From assembly GCA_018657495.1 (NCBI GenBank), contig JABHXA010000001.1, forward strand, positions 310,016 to 374,015: a stretch of DNA of 64,000 bases, written 5' to 3'. The stretch's first letter is position 1. Every line of letters starts with the position of its first letter. The DNA comes from Fidelibacterota bacterium. Its GTDB lineage: Bacteria > Fidelibacterota > Marinisomatia > SCGC-AAA003-L08 > JACNLC01. Shown one piece after another: positions 27,723 through 37,077 of the stretch. Below the pieces are notes generated by a model. It was not told where the DNA came from, searched no databases, and saw nothing but the letters and a program-made list of their open reading frames with translations. Made by a program: the position numbers and the translations under genes.

Positions 27723-30044
27723 CTAGTCCTCGATAATAATTCCAACAATCATGACAATATCCAGAACATCAATGATACCATCATTATTATAATCACCGGC
27801 AATCAATTGATGCTCGGAGGGAGTCATGCTTCCGAGTACAAAGCTTACGATAGTTACCACATCTAATACGTCAAGAACGCCATCCTGGTTTACGTCCCCC
27901 GGCATTATGTCAGGAGCAACATTGGCGAAAATCTCCAAATTATCCACGTGAAACCCATCGGCATTGTTTGAGGCATCACTGGTCATCTGAAAGCGAATAT
28001 AAATATTTTCATTACCCTCTCCGGTCCAGTCAGATATATCGACTATTTCTAACTCCATCCAGCTATGCCATCCAGTATAGGATGCGACTGTTGTCCAGTG
28101 CTCATTATCATTGGATAGCATCAGATAAGCAAAATCCTGGTTCGGAATGATAAAGCTTGCCTTATAAAATCTCAGTTCAGCATCTGAATATGGCGTCAGA
28201 TTAAATGGTTGATAGTATGTAATCGATGTGGATGAATTGTTTTCATATGATCCATCAGGACTGTCGTGGGCGGCATGAGATAAATCTATACCCCAGTTAG
28301 AAATCCCCCAATCGCCATCAGAATACCACTTATCCAATCCATTCTCAAAATTGTCAAGAAGCTCATAACCACCAATATTCATGAAATACATTTGAGAGGT
28401 GATGGAATTCTGTTGGGAGGATGAGTCCCAGCATTGGACATAATAACTTATTTCTGATGGGATGGGTAGGTCTTCCCAGGTCATGTCTCCCTGATATACA
28501 TCATAATTGTTTTCGGAATAGTTATAATCCATCGGTGCTTCTTGCCAGTCGCCATTGTTAATAGAATATTTGACCGACATGGCTCCAACACCGATATTAT
28601 CCATTGCAGTGCCATAAACCGTATAACTCCCTGTTGTATTCATAAATCCCATGTTGTCAGCATGGGATACATATAATAATTCAGGTGGTTCAAAATCTGT
28701 CCCAATATGAAATGAAAAATAAGCACCTGGAGCACCAAAAGGCTGAGAGTGCATGTTCCCGTCAGTATCTTCAATATAGACATAATAGATAAATTCCCCA
28801 TCGGCACCGGGATTTGGCAGCCAGGCTTCATAGCGGTTTTCAATTTGTGTAGATGTCATAGGTGTAATATCATTGAATGTATTATCCAATCCAGAATAGA
28901 CTGAAAGGGTTGAATAATTCAGTTCGGCATTGACCCCTTCAACAATATCAACTTCTATGTGGATGGCGTTAGTGAGATCTTCTGTATCACCAAGTGAGTC
29001 AAAAATAAAATCTGCTGTCAGCGGGAATTCTAATACTGATAAACCAGCTCCATCTGAATCTGTAGAGTAAATTAAACCGGATGTAGAGTATGGGTACACC
29101 CCCCAATTACCAGCATACAACCCAACATCAGGGGGAAAGGGATCATAAAAACCTGTTTCAACAGGATTATATGGATCAGATACATCAACCACCCTGGTTC
29201 CGTGAACATAATATGATAAATAGAGATAATCATTCAGGTAAAACACATTGTGAACTGATTGTCCATCACCTGGAATAACAACATAATCAGAAATATGGTT
29301 GATGTTTGATAAATCCTCTATGTCAAAAATCCGGATATATCCATTTGACATTTCCGATGCAACAAACATGGTGGCAGCATCATCTGAAACCCATACCGCA
29401 TGACAGTGTGGAATATTCCAGACAACCGCTATTTGCTGGATATTGGCCTTATTTGTTACGTCAAGAATGAAAACTTTTTCGGCTGTGAGCGCGGATACAT
29501 ACATCGTATTATTTTTCACATACAGGTCGTGAACATATGCTACTTCCCAGCTTCCCACTTCTACCGGATTTACAGGATCACTTAGGTCCAGAATTCGCAC
29601 CCCCCCTTCATCCAGATTCGAACCAACGATATATGCATAACCATCATCAATATAGAGATTATGTGCCGATGAAAAACCATAATATCGATTTGCCAGTACT
29701 GGATTCCATGGATCAGATACATCAATTATGTCCATACCATTCCCGGATTCATTTGTCACATATACGTAGTGATCGTGAACCTTAAGGTCTCTCCAAATAG
29801 ACCCAAAGCCTTCAATGAATCCTGTCTCGGTGGGAAAGGCGGGATTTGTGGAAATATCCACAATGTATGTGCCATTATATCCGCCAACCAGGGCAAAATC
29901 GTGTCCGTCAGGTGTTTCGTAACCCCATATATCTGAGGTATATTCATAGGGAAGCTGTCCTACAAGTCTAACATTATTTGATTCATAGGCGAATACAAGA
30001 GAAACGCAGCCAATCAAAATTGCTGTAATAAATTTCCTTACCAT
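27723..30044 (-). CDS. Choice-of-anchor-B/LVIVD-repeat secreted protein with dockerin-like end
   Basis: 773 residues from ATG 30044 (AAGGAAAG upstream); the longer start at 30116 would add residues before a good signal peptide (MVRKFITAILIGCVSLVFA). Residues about 20-350 form LVIVD propeller blades (DIIDVSDPWNPVLANRYY, RILDLSDPVNPVEVGSWE, RVVDVSDPYNPVETGFYD). A region of immunoglobulin-like and lectin-like beta domains follows (about 400-690). Two dockerin-like repeats (DVNQDGVLDVLDVVTIVSFV, DYNNDGIIDVLDIVMIVGII) close the chain. Surface or extracellular, of unknown ligand. First gene of the run leading to the beta-propeller lipoprotein. Confidence 0.85.
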   Translation of the reverse strand: MVRKFITAILIGCVSLVFAYESNNVRLVGQLPYEYTSDIWGYETPDGHDFALVGGYNGTYIVDISTNPAFPTETGFIEGFGSIWRDLKVHDHYVYVTNESGNGMDIIDVSDPWNPVLANRYYGFSSAHNLYIDDGYAYIVGSNLDEGGVRILDLSDPVNPVEVGSWEVAYVHDLYVKNNTMYVSALTAEKVFILDVTNKANIQQIAVVWNIPHCHAVWVSDDAATMFVASEMSNGYIRIFDIEDLSNINHISDYVVIPGDGQSVHNVFYLNDYLYLSYYVHGTRVVDVSDPYNPVETGFYDPFPPDVGLYAGNWGVYPYSTSGLIYSTDSDGAGLSVLEFPLTADFIFDSLGDTEDLTNAIHIEVDIVEGVNAELNYSTLSVYSGLDNTFNDITPMTSTQIENRYEAWLPNPGADGEFIYYVYIEDTDGNMHSQPFGAPGAYFSFHIGTDFEPPELLYVSHADNMGFMNTTGSYTVYGTAMDNIGVGAMSVKYSINNGDWQEAPMDYNYSENNYDVYQGDMTWEDLPIPSEISYYVQCWDSSSQQNSITSQMYFMNIGGYELLDNFENGLDKWYSDGDWGISNWGIDLSHAAHDSPDGSYENNSSTSITYYQPFNLTPYSDAELRFYKASFIIPNQDFAYLMLSNDNEHWTTVASYTGWHSWMELEIVDISDWTGEGNENIYIRFQMTSDASNNADGFHVDNLEIFANVAPDIMPGDVNQDGVLDVLDVVTIVSFVLGSMTPSEHQLIAGDYNNDGIIDVLDIVMIVGIIIED

Positions 30045-30085
30045 TATGTTACTTTCCTTATAAAAAAATTTGATCAAATTTAAAT

Positions 30086-31642
30086 TTATTCCGGGATATT
30101 CCGGACGTCTAACCACCTATCCCCTTTAGCAGTGATGACATATTGCTGTTTTGGGCTGTTTGGTTTCCTCGGGATCGTCATTTTTAATAAACCAGCTGTC
30201 AGGAGGGGTTTAAGTATCGCTTCCCTGAAATGTTTTCTATCCCTCAATTGTAACAAATACTGAATTTCCATTCTGGGCCGGGGCATGGTACAAAATGCAA
30301 GAACCCGATGCGTATAGGTGTCACTATGTGATAACGTCTGTCTATATTCCGGCATAGCATAATCTGCAGTGAAGGTCGGTGAAGGAGCTTGAATCGGTTG
30401 ATGCGAATATACCTGGGCCTCTTTCTTCTTTTTCTGCAGGTATTCTTCTGTGGCCTTTTTCCATCTTAGCACTAATCCGAGGTATTTATCATCATTTATA
30501 TATTCTGGAATAGGCAAGTTTAATTCATCCATTATTTTTTCGAATTTATCCATGGAGGGAAGCCAGTCCTCTGTAAGTCCAGCGAGATAAAATAATTTTG
30601 CCATTATGGGGTTTGGTGGTATCACTACCTGGTCAGATCTGACTTTTTTATCAGGCAGCCATTTGCTCAGGTTTCCTGGTATATATATTTCTATCCGATC
30701 GTTAAAGAGGAGCATACCAATTGGATCTTTCAGCGAATAATCTCTATGGACAATGGCAATTGTTATTGCTTCAACAGCCAGTAAAACAAGAAATTCCACC
30801 TTTTCCCTGTCATCATCATATCCATGAATAATATCAGGCATTTTGTTCTCAAGAAATCGTTCAACCGATTCGAGTTGTGTAAATATATCGCCATCGATAT
30901 TATCTTCTAATAATACGGTTCCATCCTCGTCAAATCCGTCTACCACCTGGCAAATTATTTTTGCATGGCTAAAAACTTCTTTGAGATCAATGCCAAAACA
31001 CAAAACTGCAGCAGAGTTCATTCTATTTTCTGTCAGTAAACCAAGTTTCAGCATCTGGCCCCTGTCATCCGGTTTGTTGTCTGAACCAAGATTATCTTGA
31101 ATATCGGCCTGATCAATATACCAGTCTAATCGCTCCTGGTTAACGCCGCCATGGTAACCGGAGACAATATCTGTATCAAAATATTTTGGGGAGTGTTTTT
31201 GATCCATAAATATTTTTATTTCGTGAGGAAACAAAGACATGTTTGATGTACCCATTCTCTTAAAGTACTTGCCATCAAAAAAATATGGTTTGTCCGGTGC
31301 GTTGATAATATCCAGGCCTAAAACAGATTTGCCATCATATTGCTTAACAATAATCCTCGGAAATAATGATGGTGAAATCCGAATAAAAATCTCTAACATC
31401 ACAGAGCGGATTTTTTCTAAATCCATATCATCACCGATAACGATACCGGATTCATCCACCCCAAAATAGACAATCCCCTGTCCGGAATTTGCAAATGCAC
31501 AGATATCCTCTAGAACGCTATCAATATGTTTTGTCGAGCGGCTTATTTTTACATTTTCAGAATCTCTGAATCGAACTGTTTCAGATATCCAGTCGTTAAA
31601 TTCTGCTAATCCCGGTTTGTAATTATTGTCATTTTCAGACAT
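30086..31642 (-). CDS. AlbA_2/Schlafen-type ATP-binding transcriptional regulator
   Basis: 518 residues, soluble. The N-terminal AlbA_2 (divergent AAA-4, PF04326) domain spans about 20-140 (VLEDICAFANSGQGIVYFGVDESG...KRMGTSN). A RecG/ParE-like ATPase-associated C-terminal domain follows (VEAITIAIVHRDYS, then DRIEIYIPG), with a winged-helix-like end. Such proteins are often named putative transcriptional regulators or RecG-like helicases; helicase motifs are absent. Neighbours (amidohydrolases upstream, secreted protein downstream) give no clear target. The stop lies 41 bp before the LVIVD gene start. Confidence 0.75.
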   Translation of the reverse strand: MSENDNNYKPGLAEFNDWISETVRFRDSENVKISRSTKHIDSVLEDICAFANSGQGIVYFGVDESGIVIGDDMDLEKIRSVMLEIFIRISPSLFPRIIVKQYDGKSVLGLDIINAPDKPYFFDGKYFKRMGTSNMSLFPHEIKIFMDQKHSPKYFDTDIVSGYHGGVNQERLDWYIDQADIQDNLGSDNKPDDRGQMLKLGLLTENRMNSAAVLCFGIDLKEVFSHAKIICQVVDGFDEDGTVLLEDNIDGDIFTQLESVERFLENKMPDIIHGYDDDREKVEFLVLLAVEAITIAIVHRDYSLKDPIGMLLFNDRIEIYIPGNLSKWLPDKKVRSDQVVIPPNPIMAKLFYLAGLTEDWLPSMDKFEKIMDELNLPIPEYINDDKYLGLVLRWKKATEEYLQKKKKEAQVYSHQPIQAPSPTFTADYAMPEYRQTLSHSDTYTHRVLAFCTMPRPRMEIQYLLQLRDRKHFREAILKPLLTAGLLKMTIPRKPNSPKQQYVITAKGDRWLDVRNIPE

Positions 31643-31646
31643 TATT

Positions 31647-32957
31647 TCATTCCTGACTGTTTTCTTTTATTTGACGATATTTTTCCCGGTATTTGTTATC
31701 CAGTGATTTATGTCGGTCTGAAAGGTCTGTTTGAGCTCCATTGATAAATGCGATTTCCACATTACTTGTAATTTCCAGGGGATCCCCGGTGGTGACAATG
31801 AGGGTGGCGTCTTTGCCGATTTCAAGGCTTCCCACATATTCACTTATTCCAAGAATTTCTGCAGCGTATAAAGTTATGGATTTTAATGCCTCGTCTTTTG
31901 GCAATCCAAATGCTGCTGTCATCGCCGCATGATATGGCAAACCTCTTTGGTGGGGAGTTTGAAAATTGCTTGTTGAGCCAATGGTGCAGAACTTGACGCC
32001 TTTTTCCCATAATTTCCTTGGTACTGTGTATTTGGTATCCGTTCTTTCATCCCTTCTCATTGGTAATGATAGAGGGTTTTCATAAATCACCGGTATATCA
32101 TTTTCTTTGAGTATTTCCCATTCCTTCCAGCTGTCAGCACCACCCATTAGGATCATTTTCAAATCATTTTTTGAACACCATTCAACTGCTGCTTTTATCT
32201 GGAGTGATCGCTGCGCATGAATGAATACCGGGATATCATTGTTTAACACTGGTATGAATGCTTCCCATCTCATATCAACACCTTCCTGGGTGCCAGATGA
32301 AACGGCGGCTTTGTAGGCCTTTGCATCATTAATCATTGTATCCAATTGTTCCAGAGCTTCATTTCTGTCGTTTAACTTTTCTTCCTGACTTTTTTTCTTT
32401 GAGTTTGAATTAGAAATTCTCATTGTCGGCCAATTGATGTGTAATCCGGTGGGGCTTTTAAAAGTACAGTCTTCCCATGTCCAGCCATCCATCTTCATCA
32501 CTGCAGATGTACCGGAAACTCTTCCGCCTATGGGTATAACATGGGCAAGCAGGATACCGTTTGAGCGGGTTACCGGGATGATTTCAGAGTCAGGGTTATA
32601 AGCTCTTTCGACTCTAACGTTAGGATTAAGCCATCCTGTCTCGGCATGATCTCTCGTCGCTCTCACGGCGTTGATTTCTACTAAACCAATTGTGGTTCCT
32701 GCTGAGATCAGACCGGGGTAAACATGAAGGCCATCAATATCAAGTATTTTTATCTCCCCAGACGGTGCGATATTTTTCCCTAACTCTAAAATAACACCAT
32801 CGGCGAACAGGATGTCTCCCACAAAGGATTCTGACGAGACCGGATGAATGGTTCCATTTTTTAGAAGAATGGGAGTTTTTTGTATGGATGCCGGAATTTG
32901 ATCAGACGCAAGACAGGTGGTGATAATGCCAATTAATATAATTAATATAGATTTCAT
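31647..32957 (-). CDS. Exported amidohydrolase-family protein lacking the HxH metal site
   Basis: 436 residues with signal peptide MKSILIILIGIITTCLAS. The amidohydrolase fold is recognisable from the N-terminal beta sandwich (IPASIQKTPILLKNGTIHPV), the strand LHVYPGLISAGTTIGL and the C-terminal block SLEIGKDATLIVTTGDPLEI. In active members the PG[LF][IV]D strand ends in H-x-H; here it reads ISAGTTIG, so the first two metal ligands are missing. It may be a non-catalytic partner of the larger two-lobed protein encoded just upstream, whose TGA overlaps this ATG (ATGA). Imidazolonepropionase-type or peptidase-related ancestry is likely. Confidence 0.82.
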   Translation of the reverse strand: MKSILIILIGIITTCLASDQIPASIQKTPILLKNGTIHPVSSESFVGDILFADGVILELGKNIAPSGEIKILDIDGLHVYPGLISAGTTIGLVEINAVRATRDHAETGWLNPNVRVERAYNPDSEIIPVTRSNGILLAHVIPIGGRVSGTSAVMKMDGWTWEDCTFKSPTGLHINWPTMRISNSNSKKKSQEEKLNDRNEALEQLDTMINDAKAYKAAVSSGTQEGVDMRWEAFIPVLNNDIPVFIHAQRSLQIKAAVEWCSKNDLKMILMGGADSWKEWEILKENDIPVIYENPLSLPMRRDERTDTKYTVPRKLWEKGVKFCTIGSTSNFQTPHQRGLPYHAAMTAAFGLPKDEALKSITLYAAEILGISEYVGSLEIGKDATLIVTTGDPLEITSNVEIAFINGAQTDLSDRHKSLDNKYREKYRQIKENSQE

Positions 32958-35900
32958 CTCACTACCCCCGTCCCACAGCTGTGTTCAATATATTCATGTT
33001 CGAAATGCTCATAATCTCCTCCTTTGTCTTTATCGGGAAATTGAAGAGATTTTTGTATAAGTGATGTTTTTTCCATCTGGTCTCGCAATACCATGAGCTC
33101 ATCTGTCTCAAGATCAAAATAACGACTGCCTTCGATCCATGTTTGTTCACATTTTGAATACACTGAAAGGGGATCACCGCTCCAAATTACGAAATCGGCG
33201 TCCTTTCCCAATTCAATGCTTCCAACATATTGGTCAATTTCAAGCTGGATAGCCGGATAAAGCGTTACCATTTTTAAGGCATCCTCGCGGTCGACGCCAC
33301 CATATTTCACTGCTTTTGCTGCTTCAAGATTCATCCTGCGGGCAAGTTCACTGCTATCTGAATTCAGCGAAACAACAACGCCCTCATCGTGCATGATAGA
33401 TGCATTGTATGGGATGGCATCATATACTTCGAATTTGTAAGCCCACCAGTCTGAAAAGGTTGATGCCCCCGCACCATGTCTCCTTAAGTACTCGGCAACT
33501 TTATAGCCCTCAAGTACATGTTGAAAAACACCCACAGTAAAACCAAAATCATCGGCGATCAAGGTGAGATTCATTATTTCATCTTGGCGATAACTATGGC
33601 AATGGATCTGTCTTTGGCCATCAATTATTTCCCATAATGCATCTAATTCCAAGTCACGCCTCGGTGGAATAGTTCTGCTCTTTTTCTTTCTGGATAATTG
33701 CTCATGGGACAGCATATTCTCGTGGTATTCAACGGCACCGCTGAATCCGTCACGGATTATCTGATCTACACCCATACGGGTTTGTGGATATCGTGTTGTG
33801 AATTTTTCACCCCAGTTGGATTGTTTGACATTTTCCCCTAAGGCAAACTTTATCCCAGGCTTGGCCTTTGCCATCAATAGTCCTTCAGCGTTTTGTCCCC
33901 ATCTGAGTTTTATAACTCCATTTTGACCACCAATGGCATTTGCTGAACCATGGAGAAGATTGGCCATAGTTAATCCACCGGCAAGTTCTCGATAGATATT
34001 GATATCATCAGGGTCTATCACATCCTCAATTCTTACTTCACTGGTGATAGATTGTGACCCTTCATTTACTGAGTTAAGTGCCGTGTGGGAGTGACAATCG
34101 ATGAGGCCAGGGGTCACTGATTTTCCAGCGGCATCAATGATCAGCGCTTTTTTTCCAGCATTTAAGGATTTTCCTATCTCCCTGAATTTTCCACCCTGGA
34201 TAAGTATATCGGTATCCTCAAGAATCCCCTGATCTGAGCTTGTCCAGACTGTGGCATGTTTAATTAATATTTCATCGTAGTAAGGTGCCGGAGAATCAAG
34301 TCCAAAAGCGCCATCAGGATATCTGACGGTTAGGTTGCTATCCATTTCCGGTTTGTCACCAGGTTCAGGGTCGTCTTTCTGTTCTTCATCATTTAATTTA
34401 TTGAGGTTGATGCCCGTTATTTTGCCATTGGGGAAAGTAAGATCGGCTGAAACATCATTACCGTCGACGGTGCCGGAGAATCGATATATGCCCTCGTTAA
34501 GACCAGCCAGCTCCTCCCCATCAAATGTAAAAAATAAAAAGGGATGTTCATATCGAAGGTTGTTTATGGTAACTTCTGTATCATTGCTTGATATGTTTCC
34601 ATTATATGAGGAACCTCCCCAACCTTTTTTGATGGATACTGCAAAGGCATGGGTGTTGTTTGCCAGTTCAAAACTCCATTCGCCTGCCAATTGTATTTCT
34701 TCATAGGCCGGTACAAAAGAATATTCCTCTCCTTGGATCCACACAGAGGATACTTTTGAATCTTTGTCAAAATAATTCCCGTCGCAAATCATTAGATTTG
34801 CCATCTTGCCATTTTCAAGAGTTCCAAGATAATCACTCACACCGAGTTTTTCAGCCGGGATTATCGTTAGGGCAGACAGAGCCAGGTTTTGGTCAAGTCC
34901 CCTAATGACAGATCTTGATAGATTTTTTTTAAACTCACCTCTATCTTTTAATCTAGCACTGGTAATAGAAAAGGGAATACCGCCTTCAACAAGCCGCTTT
35001 GCATTGTCCGGAGCCATATCCCAGTGGCGGAGTTTTCTCAAATTCACTTCAGCAGCATACTCTGCAATGGTTACATCGGGGGCAGATGGAAAGTTCATTG
35101 GTAGAATTACAAATGATGAAGCCTGTGACAATTCTTTTATCCTTCTATATTCATATCCTGAACCAACCATCCATAGTTTTAATTTGAATTCTTGAGATAT
35201 TTTTATAGATCTCAGGGCATTGATATCATCATTGACATAAAATACATATGGGCCACCTTTATGAGAAGAAAGGGCCTCCAGGGCATCGTCTTTTTGTGGT
35301 TTATTATTACTTGTGGGGTGCTGCTTCCAAATCGTTTGTGCCCGACCATACCACTGAGCATCGTAAAGCGTTTGTCTAATTAGTGCAATTGAACCAAGAA
35401 GAGAGCCAGGGTAGTCTACTGACTCCCATCCACCGTACTCAAAAGCAATTCCAGTCGTGGATAACGTTGTTGATAACTCACTCTCATTGCCAGTGGTTAG
35501 ATTGACGAGTCTACTGCCGCCGCGGAATATGCCCTTATCAGCAACAAGATATCCAGTGGTGAACCCTTGCTTTCGCAAGGATTGTGCTGTGGATTCATTC
35601 AATAGTGTTTTGTGAGGAATAAATTCTGGGTGGACCCGCTGATTCCAATGAGCGCTGCCAGAAAGGCTTACGGTGTCTGGTGTTGGAACATCCACATACA
35701 AATCGATAAAACCAGGATAGATTCTTTGTCCTTTGAGGTCAATAATATGAGCGTCTTTTGGTATTGTTATTGACTTACCGGAATTTATTATCTTTCCGTT
35801 GTTAATTATGAGAGTGCCGTTTGAAATTTCTTTCTTGGGTGTTACATGGATATGAGCATTGATAAAAGCGTAAGTGCTGGGGGTTCTGTCCCTCAGGCCA

Positions 35901-35968
35901 ATTTCAGGTTTTACCTGTGAGAATACTGTTGAAAGGAGAATCAGTGTGGTTAAAGATAATCTGTTCAT
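32954..35968 (-). CDS. Exported two-domain (tandem) amidohydrolase
   Basis: 1004 residues from ATG 35968, 6 nt after the VOC gene's stop; a signal peptide follows (MNRLSLTTLILLSTVFSQ). Two amidohydrolase lobes are fused. Lobe 1 (about 30-420) has the degenerate strand IYPGFIDLYVDVPTPD without H-x-H. Beta domain material (about 430-570) links to lobe 2 (about 585-960), which keeps the intact metal motif VTPGLIDCHSHTAL and a late IELGKDADFVIWSGDPL block. So only lobe 2 should be catalytic. Substrate unknown; N-acyl amino acid, hydantoin or peptide amides are typical for exported relatives. It acts in the periplasm, probably with the downstream HxH-less paralogue. Confidence 0.85.
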   Translation of the reverse strand: MNRLSLTTLILLSTVFSQVKPEIGLRDRTPSTYAFINAHIHVTPKKEISNGTLIINNGKIINSGKSITIPKDAHIIDLKGQRIYPGFIDLYVDVPTPDTVSLSGSAHWNQRVHPEFIPHKTLLNESTAQSLRKQGFTTGYLVADKGIFRGGSRLVNLTTGNESELSTTLSTTGIAFEYGGWESVDYPGSLLGSIALIRQTLYDAQWYGRAQTIWKQHPTSNNKPQKDDALEALSSHKGGPYVFYVNDDINALRSIKISQEFKLKLWMVGSGYEYRRIKELSQASSFVILPMNFPSAPDVTIAEYAAEVNLRKLRHWDMAPDNAKRLVEGGIPFSITSARLKDRGEFKKNLSRSVIRGLDQNLALSALTIIPAEKLGVSDYLGTLENGKMANLMICDGNYFDKDSKVSSVWIQGEEYSFVPAYEEIQLAGEWSFELANNTHAFAVSIKKGWGGSSYNGNISSNDTEVTINNLRYEHPFLFFTFDGEELAGLNEGIYRFSGTVDGNDVSADLTFPNGKITGINLNKLNDEEQKDDPEPGDKPEMDSNLTVRYPDGAFGLDSPAPYYDEILIKHATVWTSSDQGILEDTDILIQGGKFREIGKSLNAGKKALIIDAAGKSVTPGLIDCHSHTALNSVNEGSQSITSEVRIEDVIDPDDINIYRELAGGLTMANLLHGSANAIGGQNGVIKLRWGQNAEGLLMAKAKPGIKFALGENVKQSNWGEKFTTRYPQTRMGVDQIIRDGFSGAVEYHENMLSHEQLSRKKKSRTIPPRRDLELDALWEIIDGQRQIHCHSYRQDEIMNLTLIADDFGFTVGVFQHVLEGYKVAEYLRRHGAGASTFSDWWAYKFEVYDAIPYNASIMHDEGVVVSLNSDSSELARRMNLEAAKAVKYGGVDREDALKMVTLYPAIQLEIDQYVGSIELGKDADFVIWSGDPLSVYSKCEQTWIEGSRYFDLETDELMVLRDQMEKTSLIQKSLQFPDKDKGGDYEHFEHEYIEHSCGTGVVR

Positions 35969-35976
35969 ATTATTAG

Positions 35977-36318
35977 TTAGTTTTGGGACCAAATATCAAT
36001 TTTGCAATTGCAGGTGTCCTCAAAGGATGCGATATAACCATGTTCTCCAATACTCCTTTTTTCATTAAGTATTTTCCCGCCCAGGCTAACCGCTTTTTCC
36101 AGCGTTGCCGGGATATCCTCAACTTGAAAATAAATTGAAACAAGCGATGGGGTTATCTTATCTACCTTGTAAAACCCACCGGACTCTGTTTCATTTAACA
36201 TGCAAATCAAATACTCATCTGAAAACGTGTCGATCTTCCAGCCAAACAATTTTTCATAGAATGACTTTGATTTTTCAAGATTAGTACTGGGTAAATCAAA
36301 ATGGCAAACGGTATGCAT
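35977..36318 (-). CDS. VOC (glyoxalase/bleomycin-resistance fold) protein
   Basis: 113 residues, a single vicinal-oxygen-chelate domain: HFDLPSTNLEKSKSFYEKLFGWKID at the start, YLICMLNETESGGFYKVD in the middle, and SIYFQVEDIPATLEKAVSLGGKIL and GYIASFEDTCNCKIDIWS at the end. This is the pattern of the glyoxalase-like YdcJ/CFP32 group. Metal-ligand positions are only partly clear. The function (isomerase, dioxygenase or antibiotic binding) is unknown. The stop is followed 8 bp later by the tandem amidohydrolase start. Confidence 0.85.
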   Translation of the reverse strand: MHTVCHFDLPSTNLEKSKSFYEKLFGWKIDTFSDEYLICMLNETESGGFYKVDKITPSLVSIYFQVEDIPATLEKAVSLGGKILNEKRSIGEHGYIASFEDTCNCKIDIWSQN

Positions 36319-36645
36319 ATCATCTCCTTTTTAAAATTTTTCTATTGATTTTAATTCAAAAACTTACGGTTCTAAGCTTTCATCTCTGATCAAGAAATAA
36401 AAATTATGAAATCATTGACGAGGAAATTAAGAATAATACTATTTAGCACGCACTCAAAAACACCATGAATGCTGTAATGCTTTGTAAACAGGGTGTCAAA
36501 TTCATCATGCACCCCTTTAAATCATCTCAAATAAAATTTATAACATAGAATAAATATTTGTTATTGATCGGCTTATTTAATTTTTAATTACCACTCTGAA
36601 AACAAAGCCTGAAACAGAATTTATTATATCAGTTTTAGAATTGTT
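36319..36645. other. Intergenic region
   Basis: 327 AT-rich bases between the PNP-motif protein stop (minus) and the VOC gene start (minus). A weak hairpin (GGGTG...CACCC, near 36500-36525) is the only structure seen. No RNA gene or repeat is recognised. A promoter for the VOC-amidohydrolase run must lie here. Confidence 0.4.
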
Positions 36646-37077
36646 TTATTTGACAATATACCCGTGAATTTCTTGAAAATCGAGAACCCTTGCAAGGATT
36701 GAGATGTTTGACAGATACATGGATGGATATTCTATTTTCTCTAAGGGTTCATGGTTGCCGCAGCAAAAAGTGGTAACGCCATTTTCCTTTTTGACATACA
36801 GGGATGTAATGTCGGGAAACTCTACATTTAGTTTTCCCTGTCTGCCTATTAGTGGGTTTTCTCCTGTACGATTAACGTGATCATTTACTGGGATGATTTC
36901 CTCGGTATTTTTGGTTGAAGGACACAAATCATAAATGCTGATTTTATCAACAAACTTCCTCATTTCCTGTAATGCCGGAATACAGGCATCAACATCTTTT
37001 GGATCCATTACAACCACATTATTTCCCTCGGGCATTAAACCTGTTTCATGAAGTTGTTTTGTATAAATGATTACCAT
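36646..37077 (-). CDS. Small protein with a purine-nucleoside-phosphorylase-like motif
   Basis: 143 residues. The stretch DHVNRTGENPLIG...FPDITSLY (about 66-94) closely resembles the substrate-loop motif of trimeric purine nucleoside phosphorylases (DHIN-x-x-G-x-NPL-x-G). However, the protein is about half their length and shows neither the N-terminal phosphate-binding GSGLG nor the usual MS-T-x-PE end. It could be a fragment, a domain-sized relative, or chance convergence. The frame is clean, has conventional composition and overlaps yggS by 7 bp, so it looks translated. Upstream of it lie yggS and the gyrase genes. Confidence 0.55.
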   Translation of the reverse strand: MVIIYTKQLHETGLMPEGNNVVVMDPKDVDACIPALQEMRKFVDKISIYDLCPSTKNTEEIIPVNDHVNRTGENPLIGRQGKLNVEFPDITSLYVKKENGVTTFCCGNHEPLEKIEYPSMYLSNISILARVLDFQEIHGYIVK

